Source of the DNA: Diadema setosum | Lineage: Eukaryota > Echinodermata > Echinoidea > Diadematoida > Diadematidae | Direction of reading: 5' to 3' | Assembly: GCF_964275005.1 (NCBI RefSeq) | Contig: NC_092704.1 | Coordinates: 13,618,371 to 13,682,370, forward strand | Length of the DNA stretch: 64,000 bases | In this document: positions 46,962 to 58,500 of the stretch, in pieces | Layout: each line of letters begins with the position of its first letter | How positions within the stretch are numbered: position 1 is the first letter of the stretch | The notes under the pieces: generated by a model | Seen by the model: the letters and a program-made list of their open reading frames with translations, nothing else | The model's database searches: none | What the model was told of the DNA's origin: nothing | Translations under genes and position numbers: made by a program

Positions 46962-47347
46962 TTAAAGGGCTGGTAGAGTATTAGTGGAGATACAGATTGA
47001 GCTTTTAAACTGTTTTGAGAGACACAAAGAAACCACTTATGCAATAGTAAAAGGGATACCATTTTAAGAGGAATTCAAAGGTTATTTGGTGAGAATCGGT
47101 TTAGGAATTGCTGAGACATTAAAAAACAAAATAAAACAAAAAAACTGGTAATAGAAGGTGGGTCCCACCTTTTATTAAGACCGCTTTGTTTTGAATATCT
47201 CAACTATTTCAAAACCAATTTTCATCTGGAATCAATGCTCTTTCATATTTCAAGAGGTTTCTCATCTCTCGCACACACACACACACACACACAAAGATGT
47301 TAGAAACCTGAAGTTGGGTCTCAATCAAAACTATACCAAACATTTAA
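46962..47347. mobile_element. Palindromic MITE with TTAAAGGG ends, copy 3
   Basis: It starts TTAAAGGGCTGGTAGAGTATT and ends TATACCAAACATTTAA, with mirrored arms (ATTTTAAGAGGAATTCAAAGGTTATTTGGTGAGAATCGGTTT against AACCAATTTTCATC). An (AC)n tract lies in the right arm at about 47269-47293. Same family as 33438-33832 and 34809-35207, more diverged at its ends. Confidence 0.65.
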
Positions 47348-47982
47348 GTTTACATGACAAAGTGTCCCTTCAAGTTTAATGAAATCTTACATATTTATAT
47401 ACACTGTACCGAGAATTTTCATTTAAACTCGAATTTTCAAAAATCTGATCGAGTCAGTTTAACGACATACACGTTATTGGCGTATTTACGTTTTTTCGCC
47501 TTTTACGAAAAATTCAAGTTCAATCTCTGTTCGAATTTGTTTAGTGAACCAAATCTTCTCAATGAAGTGGTTCAGTTCAAGGATGTGGTTGTCTTTCGTA
47601 GTACATATAAATGCGTTATGTATGCATTCTACAGGAGTGTAGTAATATCGCCACAGCGATTTCACACGGCCGGCCCTCTAATAAAGCGAGCATCATGTGA
47701 ATTCAGTGTGTCTTTTTGGTCCCCAGAGCCCCGAAGAAACAAACGCTCGATTGCAGACGCCCACTCAAATAATATCTTTCTACAATCAGCACAAATGGTT
47801 ACAGGTTAATTTACTCAACTATTTCATTGTTGTGACCACGTCAAATGCTTACATTTATATCATCACAATTATACCATGCAGCTGTCCAATAATGGCATTA
47901 TCATAATGTCTTCCAAGTCTTCTCGAAAAACGATCATCCATAATGTATGAGAAGATGTCCACATGACATTGCATGAGACACA
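47348..47982. other. Non-coding; ORF without recognisable domain
   Basis: An open frame of 151 codons (47354-47809, +) exists, but it has no recognisable domain, no splice context and biased low-complexity composition. I do not call it a gene. Confidence 0.4.
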
Positions 47983-48533
47983 AAGTCACCGTTTCATCCA
48001 TGGACACCTTTTACAGTTACGACGTTACCATTTCATGGACACTTTTTTACAGTTGCAAAGTCACCGTTTCATAGACAATTTTTACAGTTACAAAGTCACC
48101 GTTTCATGGACACTTTTTACAGTTACAAAGTCTTCATTTCATGGACTCTTTTTACAGTTACAAAGTCTTCATTTCATGGACACTTTTTACAGTTACAAAG
48201 TCACTATTTCATGGACACTTTACAGTTACAAAGTTACCATTTCATGGACAATTTTTTCAGTTACAAAGTTACCATTTCATGGACAATTTTTACTTTTACA
48301 AAGTCACCGTTTTATGAACACCTTTTACAGTTACAAAGTCACCATTTCATGGACACTTTACAGTTACAAAGTCACCGTTTCATGGACAATTCTTACAGTT
48401 ACAAAGTCACTATTTCATGGACAATTTTTACAGTTACATAGTTACCGTTTCATGGACACTATTTATAGTTACAAAGTCACCGTTTTATGAACACTTTTTA
48501 CAGTTACAAAGTCATTTCATGGACGCTTTATAC
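47983..48533. repeat. 35-bp minisatellite, about 16 units
   Basis: Consensus unit AAAGTCACCGTTTCATGGACA followed by CTTTTTACAGTTAC. Unit length is 33-36 bp (mostly 35), with point variation between units (CACC, CACT, TTCA, TACC). All three forward frames stay open over long distances (SHRFMDTF, SYKVTISWT and TVTKSSFHG type peptides), which explains the 175- and 111-codon frames. No ATG or splice context supports translation. Confidence 0.9.
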
Positions 48534-48702
48534 AGGTATTTGAAACGATTGCCGACGAGAGCAATACGATAAAACAAACAATATGAATGAAGTCCGTTTA
48601 GCATGGCAAAAGCGCTTTAATAGTTTAAATCACATGTATCTATGTATCAAAATAAGATTTTCACATATTTTTGTTTTCATTTTTTTAAACTACAGTGGGA
48701 TG

Positions 48703-49053
48703 TTGTTGTTGTTCATTTTCCATCTGTGAAGATGGCTGGATAGCCCATATTCAGCTACACTAAGCTGGTCTTCCATGGGGTCCAGTTGGTTGTGGGGTGG
48801 GACCACTTCACCGGGTTAGACACCCTGCTCTTTGCGATGAATGAATGAAGCGGGATCTTTTACGTGCATGAGCTGTGACTCTCTCATACACGGGACCTCC
48901 ATTTTATGTCCTATCCGAGGGACAGAGTGTTTTGCCTCTTGCTAGAGGGGACGGTATGTTTACACACAACATTGCTCAGTCCAGACTCGGGTTCGAACCC
49001 GGGCCGCGTGATCGTGAGGCAGACGCGCTACCGACTGAGCCAACTCACCGCCC
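48703..49053 (-). mobile_element. tRNA-derived SINE
   Basis: On the minus strand the element starts at about 49053 with a tRNA-like head: A-box-like GAGTTGGCTCAGTCGGTAGC and B-box GGGTTCGAACCC at about 48989-49000, with CTGCCTCACGATC in the anticodon-arm position (valine-like, not certain). The body includes GGATCTTTTACGTGC (read on plus at about 48853). The 3' end has a small stem-loop (CCATCT/AGATGG) and an (AAC)n tail, seen on plus as TGTTGTTGTTGTTC at 48701-48714. The tail region CCCCATGGAAGACCAG...GGGCTA resembles the 3' end of LINE B at about 53118-53168. Confidence 0.75.
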
Positions 49054-49583
49054 TTATAATTATAATATAATGATGAGGGTTTGCTTTGTCCATATTCATA
49101 ACAATGTCACCTGTAGGAAAGCCTTTCGCTATACTCAGTAAATGATTTTAGCCCTGTTAGGCCTGCTTATGATCTGGCACACAAAATGATTCACTTCATA
49201 TCTATCATTGTGAATATGGAAACAAACTTGCGTCTTGCAATCAACCGGATTGTCACGGCGGGGCGGGGTAGAAATTTACACTGTAATAGTTTTAGCCATG
49301 GACAGTTAACTGTAGCGCAGAAACCGTAGGAGCTCGTTCATTTGTAGGAATGTATGGACAAATGATAATTTCAATTCTATTTTCTGCGCTTATTATAATA
49401 AGAGAGATATCTCAGGCGATATCTCTTTTCGATTTTGTATAACACTGAGAGGCACAATATGACACGCGGTGCTGTGAAACACTTTCAATGATTCAATGAT
49501 TAACATGAATAATGGTGCAGCATATAAAATGAAGGTGAGGTACCCTTCATTGTAATAATGTCAGCATCTCAAATTTTCTGTTA
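49054..49583. other. 3' flank of minus BTB gene 3
   Basis: No gene seen. It should contain the 3' UTR of the minus gene ending at 49584. A short inverted TATCTC/GAGATA cluster is at about 49406-49426. Confidence 0.4.
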
Positions 49584-52500
49584 TCAAGGATTTGCTGTAG
49601 TCATACATGTATCTTCCTGCATTTCGGTGATTAAAGCTACACAGACTTCTAGCGCTTCATCCTGCTCCACGGGCTGACTTAATTTCACCTTGCAGCTGAG
49701 AATTGTAGTTTCCCTTGAAAGTTCTCGGATATATTTCTCGATTTTCTGCGGCGATTCTACGTCCTGAAGCGCGACAACGTCACTGACCTTGATATATCTG
49801 GGTGTTTGTTTTGGTTGAGAAATTGCGACAGCAGTATGGTATTTCTGTGTCTGAGAAGGCAACTCTACAGTCAACTTTATTTCGATTTGATCTTGTGACA
49901 CTTTTGACACAAGCACACGCAGGTATTGCTCATTTCCTAGATTGAAAGTATGCTTTTCTCCATCTACTTTCTTAGTCCATGGAGAAATATGAAGAAATCC
50001 CTTCGAACCAACCGTAACAGCAGCATTCCTCTTGGAGCCATAGCTGCGTAACGGTTTATGGAGATACAGCCTTGGACCTGAAAACTCATCCGGCAGGTGT
50101 CCTTGCGAGCCTTCGCGAAAGAGTGTCTGTAGTTGCCATACTTTTAAAGATAAATCTGGAAGCTTTTCTGAGGCCCTTAAGAATACAGCAGTGACCGTCA
50201 CCTTTTTCAACTGCAGGGCATTCATGAACTGAAATCGGATACACTTGAAGATCTCGACAAAGATGTCGTCGGCCTCGCATTGGGTGAGCCACGGCTCAAT
50301 CTTCTCAAAGAGGGCGTACTCGCTTTCGACGACCAAGTCGATTCCACTGTCCAGTATGAGTAGCATCGTCGCTGCGTCGAGGCCGAGCAGCTGCTGACCT
50401 GAAAGCAAGTTGAAATTTGTGAGAAAGGATTGGTGGCACAGCTTCACGATGTCTGGCATGTTGAATTCTTGAGCTGTCGGCAGAAGTGAGAGCATCGTCA
50501 CCACGTCACTGTTGTCTATGAAGTCACAACAGAGCCCATGAAGCTCAGGGATCATGTATTTATCGGCGAGTCGGATCAGCGATAAGACGTTGTGACTGCT
50601 CAAGGTAACCGTGGTAGTGTACAGGAACTTCAGAAAATCCTCGAAAACTAGTGCGTCGGGGTCTTCCTCTACCAGCTCCTGTCGGGTGACTTGTCCAGAA
50701 GCGCTGTCGCTACTTTCGTCACAAAGCTCATTGTTAGGTTGCCAGGCCGGATCAGACAACATCGTTTTAAAGACGTCACTCCAGGCACAGAGAACTAGAC
50801 GATGTGCAAAGAATGTGCGATCCCCTACGCTAAGAATCAGATCACTGTACTGTTCGTGGTCGTACAGTGCTCCAAAGGCAGTGTCTCCACCAAGATTTCC
50901 CCTCCGAGTTCCTTCCTGCAGGTACTTGCGAGCAGCCTAGAAAGGATAGATTATAACCTTGGTGATTTCTTTTTCTATTATTTAGTGTTTGATAAGATAG
51001 CATTTATCAAATGACATTACTCTTGATCACTAACTTTACCATGGCAGAGTAAAGCACATGACAAGACTAACGTACAATACCAATAATATATAGAAGTTTT
51101 GCAGGTAGTGGGGCTGGGGCCCCCACTTTTTTTCTCACCATACATAAGAATACATAGAGTGTCACCACATGCCCCCCCCCCCCCCACACACACACATTCT
51201 TTTTTTTTTCACCCCGGAAGTGCGAAAGTGTCACTAGAAGCAGTGGTGGATCCAGAGGGGGGCGCAACTGGCGCACGCCCCCCTTTATTTTTCGTACAAA
51301 AAACAAAAGAAATAAAAAGAAAAACAATGAAATGAAACCCGGAAGTGGCACCAGAAATATTAGTCACGCCCCCCCCCCCTTTACAGAATTCCTGGATCCG
51401 CCCCTGAGAAGAAAAAAAAAATAGCTAGAAACCTTGAAACCCGTAAGTGGTTTTGTTTCGTTTTTGCTTTTGTTTTTGTTTTGTTTTTGCTTGTTAGCTG
51501 ATGAGACCCGGAAGTGGCACCACAAGTATAGGGAAGTGCACCCCCCCCCCCCCCAACACACACATATACTTTAATAATTTTGAAAACGGTGACGCCGGCC
51601 ATGTACATATTCTCTATAATCCAGTGTTGCCTAGGAGATGATACCGCAGATGTTTGCATTCAGTGGAAAAGGCGCTTTATGTAGAGTGCGCATATATATA
51701 TATAAAAAAAAAGGTAATCCAACTTTGGAGGGCTGCTATTTCATAATTGTCAGCTATGGAGAGCGCAATGTTGGCTGTGAGGAAAAAAGGGGGGGGGGCT
51801 TTTCTTCTTTCCATTGATACCTAATAATGTTGACAAACGTCATGCATGACTGAGCACATGAACTTAACAGACAACAATGACAAATTGCATTTTTCCAAGT
51901 TTGCGTGTTATTGCGAAGGAACAATGCATGTCTCACTGCATAGATGAGATCTGTAAATGAAAGTGGTCAAATCATTAGGCCAGCCTGCACGACAGCAGTT
52001 GCGTGTTTTAGGGTTTCTTCTCACGTTTTATGGTTAATAACCTTCAACATGGCCACCATGTTGATAACTTGGTCCTTCCCATTAAGGCGAAACCATTATC
52101 TATCTTACTCTCTTCAAATTCAAGACACGCTTTGTCACTGGGAGCTATTATGTTTCTCATTCAAAATGGCTGAAGGGATAAATGTGCCTTTTCATTCCGT
52201 ATTTGATGATGAGTTTTTTTTATCTATTTCGACCTTCTACACCAGAATATGATTTCCTAGATGATGTAGTATCTAATTCGCATACATCTTTTTATGATAA
52301 GTTAGTTGCCGATAATATGAACTCAACAGCTGAAGAAATGCAGTATGATTTTGATGATTTAACCCAAGCCCCATTATGTAGTTATGTTACTATGAATCAA
52401 TTTAAAGAAATTCGTAAGGGTTTATGTAGGACACATTTTCGTTGATACATTTGAATATAAGAAGTTTAAGTAAGCATTTTGATGAATTACAGTTATTGGT

Positions 52501-55500
52501 GGATAACCCAAATAACCCTTTATTTACAGTGATAGGACTAACTGAAACATGGCTATCTTCATGCCCCAAACGATCTTTCTCGCTTGAAGGATATAATGTT
52601 TTTGTGAATAACAGACCCGATCGTTCTGACGGTGGGGTTGCCTTACATGTTTTAAGCAGTTTTGAATGTATTGTTTGTGAAAAGTTGAGCAAAATGAATG
52701 ATATTGTGGTGTCCCTTTTTGTTGAAATTAATGTTCCTGGTAGTAAAAATATTGTGATAGGTATTATTTATAGACCCCCAAATTCTAATAACAAAGATTT
52801 TTTATCATATCTCATTTGCTCACAAATCCTTTATTTGCTAACTCAGAGTCCTTTATACTCGGTGATTTTAATATTGATTTGTTAAAACATACAACAGACA
52901 ATATACCGGGTGAATTCCTTGATACATTCTTATCCTTTTCTTTTTTACCTCTTATTTCCAAACCAACTCGTGTTTCTAGTCATTCGGCTACTTTGATTGA
53001 TAATATTTTTTGTAATGTTTTAACTTGTTGTTGTTGTTGTTTTATTTCCGTACTAAAAAAAAAATCAACACATTTCATTCATAAAGGTCACTACAGAAAA
53101 AAAATACATACGGAGGGTAGCCCATTTTCAGTAGTGACAATGACAGTCACTTCTGGTCTTCCATGGGGCCCTGTACACAAAGATTTCATGCAATCAAGGA
53201 CTGATGATGATAGAATAAAATATACACAAACACAAATAGAACGGTACATACATTACTACATTGTAACTACATATATACCATATTATCACACATTGTTCAA
53301 AGGTTTGAAGCACAAAAAAGATCAAATAGAAAGGATTTCGGTTTTAACTAAATTGAACTTAAAAACGGGTAAAGAGGAAATTTGACGCAAATCATTGGGT
53401 AAGTTGTTATACGCTGATGCACCTCTGTATGAAAAAGATCTCTTACAATAATTAGTTTTTGGCCGAGGTAACTGTAAATCGTTTTGATTACGGAGAGAGT
53501 ATGGTGATGTCTTGTACTTAAAAATATCTTTCATATATTCGGGGGCCATGTTATTCATAATCTTATACATAAATGAAAGCAGATGAATTTTTTGTCTATT
53601 GATTACTGTATTCCACCCTAAGCTATAATGAACATCACTGGTAGTAATATGGGAATAAGGGTTAACTTTTAAAATCAATCTCCCGGCTCTATTTTGCATC
53701 TTGTGAAGTTGGGAAAGTGAGTTACCGTTGGCGGATTGCCACACAACATCACCATAATCAAAATGAGGTAACACAATAGAATTATATATCAGTTTCAATT
53801 CAGTCATATTAACAAACTGTCTCAAACGACCCATATAACTAATCATTTTACTTAACTTGTTGCATAGTTGTTCAATGTGAACATCCCATAATAACTTGTT
53901 ATCTACAAAGATTTCCAGATATTTAAAACTTTTCACCTGAAGTAATTGTTACCCCTAAGTTTAACATGCAAATACTCTTGCTTTTTTAACATATTATTTG
54001 TAACAAGTAACATACAAACAGTTTTATCAAAATTGATTTTTAAATTGTTATTCCATACATACAAACTCTTTTTGCGAAACATTTTCTACAAATTTCGGGT
54101 TTTTATGTGAGTAATAAATAACCGTGTCGTCGGCATATAAATGGGCCCTGCAGTCAGAAAAAAACGAATTGATATCATTGATAAATATACTAAACAACAA
54201 TGGTCCTAACAAGGATCCTTGTGGCACTCCGCTAGTTGATAATCTTTCATCCGAAAGGGTATTATTGATTGACGTTCTTATTCTTCGGTTCGAGAGATAA
54301 CTCTCGAACCACTCAAGTTCTATACCATTAACCCCCATGTTTTCCAGTTTAGATAGAAGGATCATGTGATCAACCATATCAAAAGCTTTTTGCAAATCAA
54401 CAAAGATGGCGCCAACGTATTCACCCTTATCAATAGAGCGGTGCCAGTCGTCCGTGACAGTAGCAAGTGCAGTAATAGTAGAGTGCTTGGGACGGAAACC
54501 TGACTGGTTTCTGCTAAGCAAAGAGTGCAAGTTTAGATACTCAAGTAACTGTTTTTGAACAACTCTCTCCATGACTTTAGAAGCACAGGACAATGATGAA
54601 ATGGGTCTGTAATTACTACAATCCAGCTTATCCCCTTTTTTATATATCGGTACAATTTTAGCTATTTTCCATTTATCAGGCACTATCCCTTCAACTAAGG
54701 ATTTATTTATAATGTAAGTGAACGGCTCTACTATTTCTGAAATTGACTCTTTCAATATATACATAGAAATTTCATCTAATCCAAACGACTTCTCTGCTTT
54801 CATTAACCTCACATACTTCAAAACATCTAACTGAGATACAAAACAAAAATTAAATTGTTTATCAGACCTTTCCCGATTATGCGACTTTTGAAAAAAACAA
54901 TTCTTTTTCCTTTGCTTATCTCCACCACTTACCACATTTGCAAAATAATCGTTAAATGTATTTGCTATAACCTGTGAATTTTCTTGAGGGAATGCACAAT
55001 CAGTAACTGCTGCCCCCCCACGGAAGAAAGCAGTAACTGCATAACTGCTGAGCTGAGATAAATGCGATTTTGTGTTTTTTGCAGATTCTTTAAAAACACA
55101 GAAACATTCAAAAATAATTTTGTGGTATGATTATGCACCATACCTAGTTGTCTAACAATACCTAGGAAAAATATATGTTTCCATTATTTTTTAAATGTTA
55201 TTTAGGAAAATGCAGTTACTGCGGTGGCTCACCCTTGTTTCTGGGTAGTTTCCCTACGGAAAAAAGCAGTAACTGCAGACGGCCAGGAGTCTGCTGTTTT
55301 CCCCATGGAAAAAAGCAGTAACTGCACATGTCACATGACCATAGGAGGAGAATTGTTACCACCACCAGGTTATAAAGTTCTTCTACTTTCTGGTTAGTCT
55401 AGATCTATAAGATCTAGGACCTAACGCTAGACCTAGACTAGGTCTTGTCGATTGAATGGCATTCTGTGTAAAAATAAGGTACGGTACATGTAGGCCTACC

Positions 55501-58500
55501 CTAATTGAACTTTGAAGTGCCCGGCCTTGCCCCTGACACATGACCCTGGACTAGACAATAAAATATCAAGTCTCTTCGTCTTAGATCCTAGTCGAACTCT
55601 GACATTACACTTAAGCTAGACTACAGATCTATGCCCAATGTTAGTGCTAGACCTAGATCTATTACGTTAGATTAGGCCTACTGACATTTTGTCTAACACT
55701 GAACAGTTAACAATAGATCTACTCTGTAACGTTAGATCTGGTACGCGGTAGACCTATAGGGCCTACATCTAACGTTAGACTAACGTTAGTGTATTAATAC
55801 TAGTGCTCATCTCCCTTCAATATATTTTCAGCTCACCTAGATTTTCTTGTTCTGGCCAAAGCCATGGCTACCATGACTTTTCCTCTGCAATTCATGATAG
55901 ATTTACAGGCATGCCTGGACCGCAGAAACTGTGTGACAGCATGGTTAGCACTGGCATGATCACTCAGACTGTACCAGACCTGCAATACTGTGCAAGTGAT
56001 GACTGTGATGTGATGCTAAGTGTTTAGCTAGTTACTGTGCAGTATGCTGCAGAATTTACGCGCATGAAGCTAGCTGCACGCGTATTCTACACTCTGAGCG
56101 CGCTGAGTCTGCCAGGTTTGCTAGTCTCCAGAAAGAAGCTTTTTCTACAACTTGTCATATGATTCCCTGCGGGCAGAGTCAAGTTACTGGTGAAACAATC
56201 TTTTTTATATCTATACTCCCCTAAATTATGGAAGAAACTGCTGTTTACATTGTTAAAAAAAAAAATAGTAGAAAAAATAAATGGTATTAGGGAAAAAATA
56301 TACAGGAAGGACTATACAGAGTCTGAATGATTAGACTAAATTGTTAGTTACTGCTTTCTTCCGTGGGCTTTGTTAGTTACTGCTTTCTTCCGTGGGGAAA
56401 CTTGCAAAGTTGAATCAACTGGATGCAGTTACTGCTTTTTGCAAAAGTGAAAAATTGCATTTTTGGTCACTTTCATTTTTTTTGTGCAAAACTGACCTGT
56501 TAACATTGGAGAGCATTGGGTAAACTATTCATTTTTGCAAAAAAGTAAACATTCATAAAAATGTCAGTTACTGCGTTTTTCCGTGGGGGGGCAGATTTAC
56601 TTTACTCTTGCCCATTAATGATCGCAGTGTTTTCTAGGATTCATTTCTACTTGTTGCATTTGAAAATTGTTGACATATATATTTACGTTTTGCTTTTCTT
56701 ATTTCATTTGTTACTATATTTTTCAGACGTTTATAACTTTGCCATAAATCATTGTCCCTTCTAAATTTTGCCTTTGATTTAACTTTATCTCTCTGTTTCA
56801 TTAATGACATAATTATGCTATTCATCCATGGCGAGGGAGTTTTTCGTACTCGTCTTAACAGGCATATGCTTATTAACAACCTTCATCAACATACTTTCCC
56901 ATACATCAACTGAATCATTTATGTCACTGAATTCTTCTACCTTCTTCCAATTTTGTTTACGTAAGTCAGACTTGAAAGCTTCCATGTCAGCGTTTCGTGA
57001 TTTCCTGAAAGTTACATACGTCTCACTTTGTGATGTATGTTTGCATTTCCATACCATATAACTGATATAGTGATCACTCATGCCGTTCTGAATTACACCG
57101 TATGATTTCACTTTGTCTGAAAAATTTGTGAGCATGTGATCAACGAGTGTTCTTGATCTTTCAGTCACTCTTGTATACATTTCATTATTAACCTGTTGTA
57201 AACAATATACACTATTAATTTGATTATAAACCTTAATATTTCTTTCGGGTGTTTTCTTCTTAATATCACAATTTATATCGCCCATAATAACCAGTTGGCT
57301 ATCAAAACTACTCGCAAAATTTAAAAAATCCTCATAATGATTAAAGAGATCAATATTTGAGTTTGGAGGTCTGTACCAATTCAAAAACATTATTGGTTTG
57401 GAGTTTTTCAGAGAGATCTTGATGCACAGTGCTTCCAGGTTGACAAGTGAATCATGGGTAACCAAGGTGAAAGGAATAGATTCATGAACATAAACTGCGA
57501 CACCACCTCCATTTCTGTCTCTGTCTCTCCGAATTTAAGAATAATGGGGAACACCGATTTCATTGTCTGAAATAAAAGAGTCAAGTCTAGTTTCATTTAG
57601 GGCAAATACATGTATTTCATTCTCAATCATAATTTGTTTAATTTCCTCATGATATTTCACAAGGCTAACTATATTCAAATGAACAAACTTAATTCCCTTC
57701 TCAGAAAGTTGTTCATACCTAAGGGATGGATCTCTCTTTTCACCAGAGTCAACAGACTTATCTAATAAATTGCTGTCTGGAAGAGTTTCCGAGTTGAGTT
57801 CAATGAAATTCGGAAGATGTTGAAAAGTGCATCTATTACACTCCCAGTTCAAAAATAATTCATTGGGATCATTGTATCTACTCACGGGGATTCCTGAACA
57901 TGATATGTGCACCCATTTCTGACATGAGGTACATTGGAGTGCTTTCTGGTTATTTCTAACACATCTTGTACAAAGAACACATGGAAATAGTTGTACCATT
58001 TGAAAATGTATACAAAAAATGTATTGAATGCAGTACCAACACAAGATCTAAAGAAAGATTAAAAAAAAAATGTAAATGTAAAGAAATAAAAGAAAAAAAA
58101 AAAGCTACTTCAGTCAAAAGGGTATAGGAATGATATATAATTGCAATCACAGCACTATTCTAGGATAACTAAATACAAATACAATGTAACCGAAGGCGGC
58201 AGTAAAACAGCGTTATTTTCATGTGTATGACACAAAATAGATCCTCATTCTCCTCATTCACAATAAAACTATTGTACCCTTGTGACGAACCAGCAGGAAA
58301 GAAACAATAAGATTAAAAAAACAGGGCATGGAAGCGAAAAGTCGCTCATAGAACAAAGATTTCTGGTGTAGGGTAGTCACGACACAACATGAATTTTGAT
58401 AGGCCTGCTCAAATTTGTACGGGAATGCCACATGGCTATTTCACAACAGTGGAGAGGGCACAAGCTCTAAACAAAAAAGGGGGAGAAAAAAGTTGTGTTC

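Noticed and set aside
47354-47809. 151-codon plus-strand frame
   Set aside because: No recognisable domain, low-complexity Phe-rich start, no homologous segment in the duplicated copies.
47963-48490. 175-codon open frame on the plus strand
   Set aside because: It lies entirely on the 35-bp minisatellite, and all three forward frames stay open there, so openness is not evidence of coding.
48970-49053. A functional tRNA gene (minus strand)
   Set aside because: The A- and B-boxes are present, but the head continues into a SINE body and the anticodon and acceptor stems do not pair cleanly.
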